Source: Actinomadura craniellae (lineage in GTDB: Bacteria > Actinomycetota > Actinomycetes > Streptosporangiales > Streptosporangiaceae). From it: 64,000 nt of DNA. The DNA is taken from NCBI RefSeq assembly GCF_003289645.1, contig NZ_QLYX01000010.1:1-64000 (forward strand). Direction: 5' to 3'. Position numbers and translations under genes: made by a program. Below, in pieces: positions 8,474-17,450 of this stretch. The notes below the pieces were generated by a model, which saw only the letters and a list, made by a program, of their open reading frames with translations, searched no databases and was not told where the DNA came from. The first letter of the stretch is position 1. Each line of letters begins with the position of its first letter.

Positions 8474-9655
8474 CTACTTGATGGCCAGCGAGGACAGGTA
8501 GCCCTGCGCGTTGCGGGCGGTCTCCTCGACGGAGTCGCCGCCGAACTTCTCCAGCGTCGCGTCGGCGAGCACCAGCGCCACCATCGCCTCGGCGACGACC
8601 CCGGCGGCGGGCACCGCGGTCACGTCGCTGCGCTGGTTGATCGCTTTGGCGGGCTCGCCGGTGGTGACGTCGACGGTGTCGAGCGCGCGGGGCACGGTCG
8701 AGATCGGCTTCATGGCGGCCCGGACCCGCAGCACGTCACCGGTGGTCATGCCGCCCTCCACACCGCCGGCGCGGTTGGTGCGCCGCCGGATCCCGTCGGG
8801 GCCGTTCTCGATCTCGTCGTGGGCGCGCGATCCGGGCCGGCGGGCGGTGGTGAAGCCGTCGCCGACCTCGACTCCCTTGATCGCCTGGATGCCCATCAGG
8901 ACGCCGGCCAGCCGGGAGTCCAGCCGACGGTCCCAGTGGACGTGGCTGCCCAGACCGGGCGGCAGCCCGTACGCCAGCACCTCCACGACGCCGCCGAGGG
9001 TGTCGCCGGCCTTCTTGAGCTCATCGACGTGGGCCACCATCGCCGTCGCGGTGCCCGGGTCGAAGCAGCGCACCGGGTCGTCGTCGATCGCGGGCAGGTC
9101 GGCCGGGGCGGGCGGTGGCGCGTCCTCGGGGACGGCCACCTCGCCGAGCGCGACGACGTGGCTGAACACCTCGGCGCCGAGCACCTGCCGCAGGAACGCC
9201 TTGGCCACCTCGCCGAGCGCCACCCGGGCGGCGGTCTCGCGGGCGCTGGCCCGTTCGAGGACCGGCCGGGCGTCGTCGAACCCGTACTTCTGCATGCCGA
9301 CCAGGTCGGCGTGGCCGGGCCGGGGCCGCGACAGCGGGGCGTTGCGCGCCTGGGCGGCCAGTTCCTCCGGGTCGACGGGGTCGGCGGCCATCACCGTCTC
9401 CCACTTGGGCCACTCGGTGTTGCCGACCTCGATCGCCACCGGGCCGCCGAGGGTGCGGCCGTGCCGGACACCGCCGACGATGGTCACCTGGTCCTGCTCG
9501 AACTTCATCCGGGCGCCCCGGCCGTGGCCCAGCCGGCGCCGGCGCAGCGCCTCGGCGATGTCGGCCGAGGTCACACGTACCCCGGCCGGCAGTCCCTCCA
9601 CGATCGCGACGAGTGCGGGCCCATGGGACTCCCCCGCGGTCAACCAGCGCAGCAT
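8474..9655 (-). CDS. aroC: Chorismate synthase
   Basis: Last shikimate step: EPSP to chorismate, with reduced FMN. From ATG 9655 ([20 protein letters not shown]) it is 393 aa. Motifs include [40 protein letters not shown] and [13 protein letters not shown], all chorismate-synthase signatures. The open frame extends upstream to 9871, but AAAGGA before 9655 and the family start fix this position. First gene of the coupled aro operon. Confidence 0.96.
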   Translation of the reverse strand: MLRWLTAGESHGPALVAIVEGLPAGVRVTSADIAEALRRRRLGHGRGARMKFEQDQVTIVGGVRHGRTLGGPVAIEVGNTEWPKWETVMAADPVDPEELAAQARNAPLSRPRPGHADLVGMQKYGFDDARPVLERASARETAARVALGEVAKAFLRQVLGAEVFSHVVALGEVAVPEDAPPPAPADLPAIDDDPVRCFDPGTATAMVAHVDELKKAGDTLGGVVEVLAYGLPPGLGSHVHWDRRLDSRLAGVLMGIQAIKGVEVGDGFTTARRPGSRAHDEIENGPDGIRRRTNRAGGVEGGMTTGDVLRVRAAMKPISTVPRALDTVDVTTGEPAKAINQRSDVTAVPAAGVVAEAMVALVLADATLEKFGGDSVEETARNAQGYLSSLAIK

Positions 9656-9720
9656 GCCGTGAATCCTTTCATCCCCGCACGAGGGTACGCGTCCGCTTCC
9701 GAAGCGTGAGACGGCGGTCT

Positions 9721-10344
9721 TCAGGCGTGGACGAGGATCGCCAGCAGCGTCCCGGCCACCATGAACGGGCCGAACGGGATGGCGCTCTTGCGGTCCGCCC
9801 GGCGGGTGACCAGCAACGCGATCGAGAAGAGGCCGCCCAGCGCGAACATGCCGAAGACCCCCAGCAGCCACGCCGAGGAACCCAGCCAGCCCAGGTAGAG
9901 ACCGAGCGTCCCGGACAGTTTGACATCACCCAGGCCGATCGCGTTCGGCACGACGAACCACTGCACCGCAAAGAACAGCCAGAGCGCGCCCAGCCCGGCC
10001 AGGGCGAACACGTAGCGGGCGGCTCCGTCGTCGGTGAACGGGACCGCCACCGCCAGCAGGACCAGCGCGATCGGATACGACGACAGGGTGAGCGGGTCGG
10101 GCAGCCGGCGCAGCGGGATATCGATGGCGCTCAGCACCACACCGAGCACCCCCAGGTAGACGTACGCCGGCAGTTCGGGCCGCGCCCCGATCCGCCAGAC
10201 CAGCAACGCCACCACGGCCAGCGCCGTCAGCGCGATCGGCCAGGGGGCGCGGGCCACCGGCGCGAACCAGTGCGGCCCGGTGACGGTGTCGTCGGCACCA
10301 TCACCGGCCGGTGCGGTCGGAGAGTCGGGGGGATACTCGGCCAC
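9721..10344 (-). CDS. A24 prepilin peptidase, short form
   Basis: Membrane aspartyl protease that trims type IV pilin/Tad prepilins. 207 aa from GTG 10344, with about six or seven hydrophobic segments. The two catalytic aspartates are in [14 protein letters not shown] and in GLGDVKLSG. The N-terminal methylase domain of large PilD proteins is absent, as is normal in actinobacteria. It lies next to aroC, a neighbourhood also seen in mycobacteria. The frame is open upstream, but that part is Arg-rich and unlike a protein start. No pilin genes are in the window. Confidence 0.85.
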   Translation of the reverse strand: MAEYPPDSPTAPAGDGADDTVTGPHWFAPVARAPWPIALTALAVVALLVWRIGARPELPAYVYLGVLGVVLSAIDIPLRRLPDPLTLSSYPIALVLLAVAVPFTDDGAARYVFALAGLGALWLFFAVQWFVVPNAIGLGDVKLSGTLGLYLGWLGSSAWLLGVFGMFALGGLFSIALLVTRRADRKSAIPFGPFMVAGTLLAILVHA

Positions 10345-10512
10345 GAACCCGACCCTAGCGGCTCGGCGGAGCCGCCGGCCGCCTCGTCTCATTCGTTCAC
10401 TGCACGGCCACTTCGCGCGCTTCCCGGTCCGGCGGTGCCGACGTGCCGCCCCGCCCGTCCCCGGGCCGGCCGTACCGAACGCCACACGCGTTCGCACCGG
10501 CCGTCCCCCGGC

Positions 10513-11208
10513 TCAGCGGCGGACCACGCCCAGTTCGACCCCGCCGACGATCCGGCCCTGGAGCAGTTCGGCGAGGCGATCGGTCACCCGCTGGACCACG
10601 GCCCGCTCGTCGTGGTCGGAGTCGACGCCGAACCGGATCGACAGTTCGGCGGTGTCGCCCGCCGCCACCCGTACCCCGACGACCCCGGGCTCGGTGCCGA
10701 AGGCCGCCTCGATCGCGGCCAGCACGTCGGGGTCCTCGTGCGGCGGCGGGATCGGCCTGCCCTCGCCGAGCAGGTGCAGCCGGACGCCGTCGACCGCGAA
10801 CGGCACCGGGCCGGCCACGTCGATGACCAGGGCGTCGGCGCCGTCGTCCAGCGCGGCCCGGCACGCCTGCCGGGTGTCCACCGGCACCGGGCGGGCGTCG
10901 GAGCGCCAGCGTTCGAGCGTCTCGGCCGAGGTGAACCCGAGCATGCCGCGCCGGCCGTCGGCGCCGATCAGGGTGGGGACCGCCATCTCGCTCTCCTTCT
11001 CCCGGCGCAACCCGTCGGGAGAGGTGTCGTCCAGTTCGGTCACCACCGCGACGACCGGCATCAGCAGCCGCGCGCCCGACAACTCCTGGAGCACGGCGTG
11101 CTCGCCGACACGCCCGGCGGCGTACCCGGTGAGCGCCGCGCTCAGCCGCGGGTCGGCACCGCCGTCGTCGTCGGGAAACCGGGGTTGGATGAGACTGGGT
11201 CCTGCCAC
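10513..11208 (-). CDS. SseB family protein
   Basis: 231 aa with an SseB-like domain. The N-terminal half (ELSGARLLMPVVAVVTEL, then VPTLIGADGRRGMLGFTSAETLERW) is the family core. A second half carries SseB C-terminal-type sequence (DPDVLAAIEAAFGTEPGVVGVRV). The function of SseB-domain proteins in actinobacteria is not established. The start is GTG; a TTATAC -10-like element lies about 10 nt upstream, so the mRNA may be leaderless. Confidence 0.75.
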   Translation of the reverse strand: MAGPSLIQPRFPDDDGGADPRLSAALTGYAAGRVGEHAVLQELSGARLLMPVVAVVTELDDTSPDGLRREKESEMAVPTLIGADGRRGMLGFTSAETLERWRSDARPVPVDTRQACRAALDDGADALVIDVAGPVPFAVDGVRLHLLGEGRPIPPPHEDPDVLAAIEAAFGTEPGVVGVRVAAGDTAELSIRFGVDSDHDERAVVQRVTDRLAELLQGRIVGGVELGVVRR

Positions 11209-11288
11209 CCTGGCAGCGTATAACCCCGACGACCACTCCTCGTGTCCATCCGTGCGCTTCGTGACACTTCCGGAACGTGCCGTGCGGT

Positions 11289-12401
11289 TCAGCCGAGATC
11301 GGCGACGGCGGCGACCGTGCCTCCGCCGGAGGGGCCCTGGTGGACGGCGGCGACCGAGACGAACACGGCCGGATCACCCGTGACGGACGCCGCGACCCCA
11401 CCCACACAGGCCTTGATCTGGCGGTGCCAGTGCACGTCGGAGTCGTCCAGCATGATGTTGCGGCGGCCCCGCACCGAACCCGAGGGGTCGGCCTCGCACT
11501 TGATGAACACGTTGACGAGCCGGTCGTCGAGGTCGGTGGGGTGCGGCCGGTCGGGCAGGTCCAGCCCGGCGGAGCGGATCGCCGCCCAGATCCCGTCGGC
11601 GTCCAGCGCGTCCGCCATCACCCCGTGGCCGATGCGGTAGCGACCGCCGATCCCGCGGACGTTGCCGACCACCACGATCTGCGCCCGGTCGAGTTCCACC
11701 CCCGAGGAGCAGGACGCCACCGAGGAGTACAGCGCCAGGTCCCGGTGGATCTGCTCGGCGGCGGGCATCTCGATCTCGCCCAGCGCGACGGCGATGCCGA
11801 GCGCGGTGGTGGAGTTGGAGATGTCCATCGACTTCAGCGTGTCCTCGGTCACCACGTCGTGGCCGCGCCGTTTGGCGTCGTTGATGGTGTCGAGGGTGAG
11901 CAGCGGGGTCTTGGTCTGCACGTAGTGGACGTCGGCGGGGTCCTCGATTCCGGCGGTCTTCATCGCCGTCCGGACGCCGTCGGCGACGGTCTCCACCATG
12001 GCGGGCCGGCCGATGTCCTCAGGGCGGATGATCTCGCTCATCGCCACCCCCACCGACACCCGGGGTTCGTCGGTCACCGGGGCGTCGGCCGGATCGACGG
12101 TGGCGAAGATCGTGGCGTGCGGGCTGAGAACGCCGTCGGTGCCGCCCGACCACACCAGCGGCACCCGCGCGACCTCGTCGGCGCTCCGGCTGCCCCGCTC
12201 CAGCAGCACCTCGCGGAACGCCCGGTCGGCCAGGATGCGGGTGTAGTCGTTGACGCCGCCGTTCCCCTCGGTCTTGCCGACCACCGCCAGTACGCGGTCG
12301 GCCTCGATCACACCCTCGTCGATCAACCGGGTCAGGCCGGAGGCGTCGGTGACGCTGTCGATCGGGATCTTGCGCACTTCGATCGGGTCGGGCATCGCCA
12401 T
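11289..12401 (-). CDS. Barbiturase/cyanuric acid amidohydrolase family enzyme
   Basis: A 370-aa ring-opening amidohydrolase of the AtzD/TrzD/barbiturase fold, built of three similar domains that each give a Ser-Lys pair. Visible Lys sites are VGKTEGNGG (Lys43), YVQTKTPLL and VFIKCEAD. Ser sites are WSGGTDG (Ser85), SCSSGVEL and HQGPSGGGT. Barbiturase opens barbiturate to ureidomalonate; cyanuric acid hydrolase opens cyanurate. Without triazine genes nearby, and with a pyrimidine permease and Mo-hydroxylase 20 kb away, barbiturase is the better guess. It follows carbamate kinase after 6 nt, with AGGAG in the gap. Confidence 0.88.
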   Translation of the reverse strand: MAMPDPIEVRKIPIDSVTDASGLTRLIDEGVIEADRVLAVVGKTEGNGGVNDYTRILADRAFREVLLERGSRSADEVARVPLVWSGGTDGVLSPHATIFATVDPADAPVTDEPRVSVGVAMSEIIRPEDIGRPAMVETVADGVRTAMKTAGIEDPADVHYVQTKTPLLTLDTINDAKRRGHDVVTEDTLKSMDISNSTTALGIAVALGEIEMPAAEQIHRDLALYSSVASCSSGVELDRAQIVVVGNVRGIGGRYRIGHGVMADALDADGIWAAIRSAGLDLPDRPHPTDLDDRLVNVFIKCEADPSGSVRGRRNIMLDDSDVHWHRQIKACVGGVAASVTGDPAVFVSVAAVHQGPSGGGTVAAVADLG

Positions 12402-12407
12402 TCCTCG

Positions 12408-13376
12408 CTACTCCTGGGTTCCGACGGTCACGTTCTCGGCCTCCACGATCGTTCCCGCCGTACCGGCGGCGGCCGCGGCGATGCCGTCCAGCGAGGTGAT
12501 CGCGGCCCGCCGGCCGCCGCTCGTCACGAACCGCACCGCGGCCTCCACCTTCGGGCCCATGCTCCCCTCGGGGAAGTGCCCGGCGGCGGCCAGGGCGCGC
12601 AGTTCCCCGACGGTGGTACGGCCCAGCGACCTCGCCTGCGGGGTGCCGTAACCCGCCTGCACCCGGTCCACCTCGGTGGCGATGACCAGCACGGACGCCC
12701 CGACCAGGCGGGCCAGCAGCGCCGCGCCGAGGTCCTTGTCGACCACGGCCTCGACGCCGCGCGGGGCACCGTCGACGGGGACGACCGGCACCCCGCCGCC
12801 CCCGGCCGCCACCACCACGTGGCCGGCGTCGAGCAGCGCCGTCACGGCGGGCGCCTCCAGGATGTCGAGAGGGTCGGGGGAGGCGACGACCCGGCGCAGC
12901 CCGCGCTCCCCGTACGACCGCCAGTGACTGCCGAGGATCGCGCACCGCTCGGCCTCCTCCGGTGAGAAGTACCGGCCGATCGGTTTGGTGGGTGCGGCGA
13001 AGGCGGGGTCGCCCGGGTCGACCAGGGTGCGGGTGACCAGGGCGGTGACCGGCCGGGAGGCCCCACGGTCGGCCAGCGCCCGGTCCAGCGCGTTCATGAT
13101 CAGCACGCCGACGGTGGCCTGGACCTGCGCGTCACACCAGTCCAGCGGGACGGGTGGCACGACCTGCGCGGCCAGTTCGTTCTTGATCAGCAGGTTGCCG
13201 ACCTGGGGGCCCGAGCCGTGGGTCAGCACCACCTCGGCACCGGCGGCGACCAGATCGGCCACCGGTTCCATGGCGGCGGCCACGGCCCGTGTCTGGGCCT
13301 GCGGAGAGGCGCTCCCGTCGGGCGCCGTCATCGCGTTGCCGCCGAGGGCGACGAGGACCCGCTCACCGATCACCAC
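12408..13376 (-). CDS. arcC: Carbamate kinase
   Basis: Makes ATP from carbamoyl phosphate and ADP, releasing carbamate (CO2 and NH3). 322 aa of the amino-acid-kinase fold. Motifs: VLVALGGNAM at the start, LTHGSGPQVGNL, VAAGGGGVPV and VVDKDLGAALLA. No arginine deiminase or ornithine carbamoyltransferase gene is present, so this is not an arginine pathway enzyme. It is upstream partner of the barbiturase. A TAGTTT element 6 nt before the GTG start suggests a leaderless transcript. It can be the energy step for the FdrA-type transcarbamoylase at 39400-43347. Confidence 0.93.
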   Translation of the reverse strand: MVIGERVLVALGGNAMTAPDGSASPQAQTRAVAAAMEPVADLVAAGAEVVLTHGSGPQVGNLLIKNELAAQVVPPVPLDWCDAQVQATVGVLIMNALDRALADRGASRPVTALVTRTLVDPGDPAFAAPTKPIGRYFSPEEAERCAILGSHWRSYGERGLRRVVASPDPLDILEAPAVTALLDAGHVVVAAGGGGVPVVPVDGAPRGVEAVVDKDLGAALLARLVGASVLVIATEVDRVQAGYGTPQARSLGRTTVGELRALAAAGHFPEGSMGPKVEAAVRFVTSGGRRAAITSLDGIAAAAAGTAGTIVEAENVTVGTQE

Positions 13377-13512
13377 ATGCGAAAACTACCGTCCCGAGGC
13401 CGCCGGCTCCCGGGCACAGGTCGCCCAATCCCGGGGTCCCGGCTGGCAGAACCTGCCGAGACAGAGCGGCGGACCCCGCGCAGCCCGGCCGCCCGGTGGG
13501 CGGTACCGCCGT

Positions 13513-14679
13513 TCACAGGCCGAGGCCGCGCAGCCGGTGGGCGGCGGCGTCGATGACCTCGTCGCGCTTGCAGAAGGCGAACCTCAGGTAGTGGGCGCCC
13601 TCGGCCTGGCGGTCGTAGAAAACCTGGGTCGGGACGGCCGCCACACCGGCCTTCTCCGGCAGCGCCCGGGCCAGTTCCAGGCCGTCGGTGAAGCCGAGCG
13701 GCCGGATGTCGGCCTGTACGAAGTAAGAACCCTGCGGCCGGTACGTCGTGAACCCGGCCGCCGTCAGGCCGTCGATCAGCCGGTCGCGCTTGGTCTGGAG
13801 CGAACCGCGCAGCCCGGCCACCCAGTCCTGCTCGTGTTCGAGGGCGTGGGCCACCGCCCGCTGGTAGGGGGCGCTGGCCGTGTAGGTGAGGAACTGCTTG
13901 ACCGTCTGCACCGCCCGGACCAGCGGCCGCGGGGCGGTGATCCAGCCGACCTTCCAGCCGGTGGCCGAGAACGTCTTGCCGGCCGAGGAGATCGCCACGG
14001 TGCGCTCGCGCATGCCGGGCAGGGTGGCCAGGGGGACGTGCTCGGCGCCGTCGAAGGTGAGGTACTCGTAGACCTCGTCGGTGACCGCGATCAGGTCGTG
14101 CTCCCGGCAGAGATCGGCGATGCATTCGAGTTCGGCGCGGGTGAAGACCGTGCCGGCCGGGTTGTGCGGCGAGTTCACCAGGAGCAGCCGGGTGGCCGGG
14201 CCGATCGCGGCGCGCAGTTCGGCGGGGTCGAAGGCGAACCGGCCGCCGTGCGGGCGCAGGGTGACCGGGCGGTGCGTCGCCCCGGCCAGCGCGATCGTGG
14301 CCGTGTAGGAGTCGTAGTAGGGCTCGAAGACGACCACCTCGTCGCCCGGCCCGGCCAGTGCCAGGACCGCGGCGGCGATCGCCTCGGTGGCACCGACGGT
14401 GACCAGCACCTCCCCGTCAGGGTCGTACTCCAGCCCGTAGCGGGCGGCCCGCTGCGCGGCGACCGCCGCCCGCAGTTCGGGCACCCCCGGGCCGGGCGGG
14501 TACTGGTTGCCGCCGGAGCGGATCTCCTCGACCGCCCGCTCCAGCATGGCCGGGGGACCGTCGGTGTCCGGGAAGCCCTGGCCGAGGTTGATGGCCCCGG
14601 CCCGTACCGCCAGGTCGGTCATCTCCGCGAAGATCGTCGTGCCGAACCCTCGCATGCGTTGCACCAGCGGATCGTCCAC
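13513..14679 (-). CDS. Class I aminotransferase (kynurenine/glutamine transaminase-like)
   Basis: PLP enzyme of 388 aa. The Schiff-base lysine is in SSAGKTFSATGWKVGW. The opening GAINLGQGFPDTDGPP, then NSPHNPAGTVFTRAEL and the C-terminal LRFAFCK, are typical of the KAT/GTK branch, which also includes actinobacterial DapC (N-succinyldiaminopimelate aminotransferase). It is divergent from a Nit2/omega-amidase-like nitrilase 77 bp away, a pairing that favours glutamine transaminase activity. DapC remains an alternative. Confidence 0.85.
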   Translation of the reverse strand: MDDPLVQRMRGFGTTIFAEMTDLAVRAGAINLGQGFPDTDGPPAMLERAVEEIRSGGNQYPPGPGVPELRAAVAAQRAARYGLEYDPDGEVLVTVGATEAIAAAVLALAGPGDEVVVFEPYYDSYTATIALAGATHRPVTLRPHGGRFAFDPAELRAAIGPATRLLLVNSPHNPAGTVFTRAELECIADLCREHDLIAVTDEVYEYLTFDGAEHVPLATLPGMRERTVAISSAGKTFSATGWKVGWITAPRPLVRAVQTVKQFLTYTASAPYQRAVAHALEHEQDWVAGLRGSLQTKRDRLIDGLTAAGFTTYRPQGSYFVQADIRPLGFTDGLELARALPEKAGVAAVPTQVFYDRQAEGAHYLRFAFCKRDEVIDAAAHRLRGLGL

Positions 14680-14756
14680 CCGGCCAGCCTAGGACCCGGC
14701 GGCCGCGCAGACGCCGGACGGCTCATGCATCCGGGCGGGGCGGGCACACTGGGGGC

Positions 14757-15551
14757 ATGCGCGTGGCACTGTGTCAGATCGAGGTCGGTGACGACCCGGC
14801 GGCCAACTTGAAGACGATGCTGGACGCGATCGCCGCGGCGGGCGACGCGGATCTGGCGGTGTTCCCGGAGGCGGCACAGATCCGCTTCGGCAACGACCTG
14901 GCGGCGGCGGCCGAGCCGCTGGACGGCCCGTTCACGACGGCGCTGGCCCAGGCCGCCCGGGAGCACGGCACAGCGGTGATCGCCGGCATGTTCGAACCGG
15001 CCGACGACGGGCGAGTGCACAACACGGTCGTCGCGATCGACACCGACGGCACCCTGGCCGGCTCCTACCGGAAGATCCACCTGTTCGACGCGTTCGGGTT
15101 CGCCGAGTCCGACGCCATGGCGCCCGGCACCGAGCCGCTGGTGGTCGAGCTCGCCGGAGCGCGGGTCGGGCTGATCACCTGCTACGACATCCGGTTCCCG
15201 GAGCTGGCCAGGGTGCTGGTCGACCGGGGCGCCGAGATGCTGGTGGTCACCGCGGCCTGGGCGCAGGGGCCCTTCAAGGAGGAGCACTGGGTCACGCTGG
15301 TGCGAGCCCGGGCCATCGAGAACACCTGCTGGACCCTCGCCGCGGACAAGGCCCCCGACACGACCCGCCCGCCGGCGGGCGGCCGGACCGGCGTCGGCCG
15401 CAGCCTGGCCGTCGACCCGATGGGCGCGGTCCAGGCCGACCTCGGCCCCGCCCCCGCCGTGCGCGTGGTGGACGTCGACCTGGCCCGCACCGCCGAGGTC
15501 CGCGCCGTCCTCCCCAGCCTCCGGCACCGCCGCCCCGACCTGCTCGGCTGA
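14757..15551 (+). CDS. Carbon-nitrogen hydrolase (nitrilase superfamily, omega-amidase-like)
   Basis: 264 aa with the Glu-Lys-Cys triad in FPEAAQIRF, YRKIHLFDAFGF and ITCYDIRFPELAR. These blocks resemble Nit2/omega-amidase and the Mycobacterium Rv0480c group, which hydrolyse alpha-ketoglutaramate, succinamate and similar amides. Divergent from the aminotransferase at 13513-14679. By chemistry it could also cleave malonamate in the proposed pyrimidine route; that is speculative. Confidence 0.85.
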   Translation: MRVALCQIEVGDDPAANLKTMLDAIAAAGDADLAVFPEAAQIRFGNDLAAAAEPLDGPFTTALAQAAREHGTAVIAGMFEPADDGRVHNTVVAIDTDGTLAGSYRKIHLFDAFGFAESDAMAPGTEPLVVELAGARVGLITCYDIRFPELARVLVDRGAEMLVVTAAWAQGPFKEEHWVTLVRARAIENTCWTLAADKAPDTTRPPAGGRTGVGRSLAVDPMGAVQADLGPAPAVRVVDVDLARTAEVRAVLPSLRHRRPDLLG

Positions 15552-15626
15552 ACCGCCCCGGGTTCCGCCGGCGCCCGAGGCGCCCCGCCCCGATCACGGC
15601 CGGGAGCGCGTTCCCTGTCCGCCGGG

Positions 15627-17450
15627 TCAGCGGGCGAGCGGGGTGAAGCGGCTCCGCCGGGCCGGTGCGGGGGCCGGGGCCGCGTGCAGGGCGGTCAGTT
15701 CCCGTTCCAGGATCGCCGCGGTGCGGTGGCAGAAGGGTTCGGGTTCGTCGGCGGCGTCCGGGTGTTCCGGGACGAGGCGGTCGGCGACGCCCGTGCGCAG
15801 CAGGTCGGCCGAGCCGATGCGCTGGGCCTCGGCCAGGTCGGCGGCGCGGGCGGTGGTCCGGTGGACGATCACCGAGGCGCCCTCCGGGGGCAGGGGGGAC
15901 AGCCAGGCGTGCCGGGCGCACAGCACCCGGTCGGCGGGCAGCAGGGCCAGGGCCGCTCCCCCGGTGCCCTCGCCGAGGAGCAGGCAGAGGGTCGGCGCGG
16001 CCAGCGTCATCAGGTCGGCCAGGCAGCGCGCGATCTCCCCGGCCAGGCCGCCCTCCTCGGCCTCGGCCGACAGGGCCGCGCCGGGAGTGTCGACGACGGT
16101 GAGCAGCGGCAGGCCCAGTTCGGCCGCCAGCCCCATCCCGCGCCGGGCCACCCGCAGCCCGGCGGGGCCGAGCAGGTGGCCGGCGCGCTGGTCGCGCCGG
16201 TCCTGGCCGACCACCACGCAGGGCGCGGTGCCGAACCGGGCCAGCGCCAGCAGCAGCCCCGGATCGGCCTCGCCCGCCCCGGTCCCCGACAGGGGCGTCA
16301 CGTCCCGGGCGCCGTACCGCAGCAGTTCCCGTACCCCGGGCCGCCCGTCCCGCCGCGACCGCCCCACCGACTCCCAGGCGCTCGCGGGCGGGGCGTCCCC
16401 GCCGGGGGCCGGAGCGGGCTCGCTCGACGGATCGGCGGAGGCGGCCGCGCCCGCCGGGCCGGGCCGGGCCATGGCCTCCGGCGGGACGTGGGCGCGCAGC
16501 GGATCGCCGTGCGGAGCGGCCTCGTCCACCGGCTCCGCCGAACCACGCGGCCCGGCGGCCGCCGGAGAGACATGGGCGCGCGGCGGATCACCGTGCGGAA
16601 CGGCCGGGCCGGGCCGGGCAACGGCCTCCGGCGGGACGTGGGCGCGCAGCGGATCACCCTGTGGAGCGGACTCGTCCACCGGCTCCAGCAGGCCATGCCG
16701 GTCGGCGTCCTGCGGGACCCGGAGGGCCGGCGGGGCGGTCCCGTCTCCGGCCCGCCGCGGGCCGGCCTGGGTACCGGCGGACAGGACGGTGAGGACTTGG
16801 TCGGCCACGCCGGCGACGTCGTCGGGGCCGACCACCGCGTCGATCAGGCCGCGGGCGTACAGGTGCTCGGCGACCTGGACGCCCGGCGGGAACGGCTCCC
16901 CGTGCAACGCCTCGTACACCCGGGGGCCGAGGAATCCGATCAGCGCGCCCGGCTCGGCGGCGGTCACATGGCCGAGCGAGCCCCAGGAGGCCAGCACCCC
17001 GCCGGTGGCGGGGTGGCGGAGGTAGACCAGGTACGGCAGCCCGGCGGCGCGGTGTTCCATGACGGCGGCGGTGATGCGGGCCATCTGGACGAAGGCGGCG
17101 GTGCCCTCCTGCATCCGGGTGCCACCGGAGGACGGGGCGGCGAGCAGCGGCAGCCGTTCGGCGGTGGCCCGCCGCACGGCGGCGACGATGCGGTCGGCGG
17201 TGGCCGTCCCGATCGACCCGGCCAGGAAGCCGAACTCGCTCACCACGAACGCCACCCGGTGCCCGCGCAGCAGGCCCGCCCCGGTCAGGACGGCCTCGTC
17301 GCAGCCGCTGCGCTCGCGGGCGGCGGCCAGTTCGGTGGCGTACTCCGAGCCGGGCTCGGCCGGCTGGGCGGGCGGTTCGTCCCAGGACGTCCAGCCGGGG
17401 TCCAGCACCCGGTCCAGCAGGCCGCGGGCGCCCACCCGCCCGGCGTTCAC
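15627..17450 (-). CDS. Fused carboxyltransferase (AccD/AccA-like) with repeat linker
   Basis: 607 aa. The N-terminal half has a crotonase-like carboxyltransferase beta domain (VVSEFGFLAGSIGTATADRI, SSGGTRMQEG). The C-terminal half has an alpha-like domain (VVDTPGAALSAEAEEGGLA, GEGTGGAALALLPADRVL). Between them is a Pro/Ala-rich linker of about 150 aa with duplicated units. The beta Zn-finger is missing. It overlaps the malonyl-CoA synthetase-like gene by 4 bases (GTGA), so malonyl-CoA carboxyl transfer or decarboxylation, as in MdcD-MdcE malonate decarboxylases, is plausible. No biotin carboxylase or biotin carrier is adjacent. An acyl-CoA carboxylase subunit is the alternative. Confidence 0.72.
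   Translation of the reverse strand: MNAGRVGARGLLDRVLDPGWTSWDEPPAQPAEPGSEYATELAAARERSGCDEAVLTGAGLLRGHRVAFVVSEFGFLAGSIGTATADRIVAAVRRATAERLPLLAAPSSGGTRMQEGTAAFVQMARITAAVMEHRAAGLPYLVYLRHPATGGVLASWGSLGHVTAAEPGALIGFLGPRVYEALHGEPFPPGVQVAEHLYARGLIDAVVGPDDVAGVADQVLTVLSAGTQAGPRRAGDGTAPPALRVPQDADRHGLLEPVDESAPQGDPLRAHVPPEAVARPGPAVPHGDPPRAHVSPAAAGPRGSAEPVDEAAPHGDPLRAHVPPEAMARPGPAGAAASADPSSEPAPAPGGDAPPASAWESVGRSRRDGRPGVRELLRYGARDVTPLSGTGAGEADPGLLLALARFGTAPCVVVGQDRRDQRAGHLLGPAGLRVARRGMGLAAELGLPLLTVVDTPGAALSAEAEEGGLAGEIARCLADLMTLAAPTLCLLLGEGTGGAALALLPADRVLCARHAWLSPLPPEGASVIVHRTTARAADLAEAQRIGSADLLRTGVADRLVPEHPDAADEPEPFCHRTAAILERELTALHAAPAPAPARRSRFTPLAR
16459..16690. repeat. In-frame 150-bp spaced repeat in the carboxyltransferase linker
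   Basis: Blocks around 16465-16536 and 16615-16686 are nearly identical at a 150-bp (50-codon) offset. Each encodes the unit EPVDE(S/A)AP(Q/H)GDPLRAH followed by VPPEA(V/M)ARPGPA. A third, diverged copy (VPHGDPPRAHVSPAAAG) lies between them. The repeat sits wholly in the linker between the two catalytic halves. Confidence 0.8.

Noticed and set aside
12408-13376. Arginine deiminase pathway carbamate kinase
   Set aside because: No arcA or arcB is near; the neighbour is a barbiturase-family gene.
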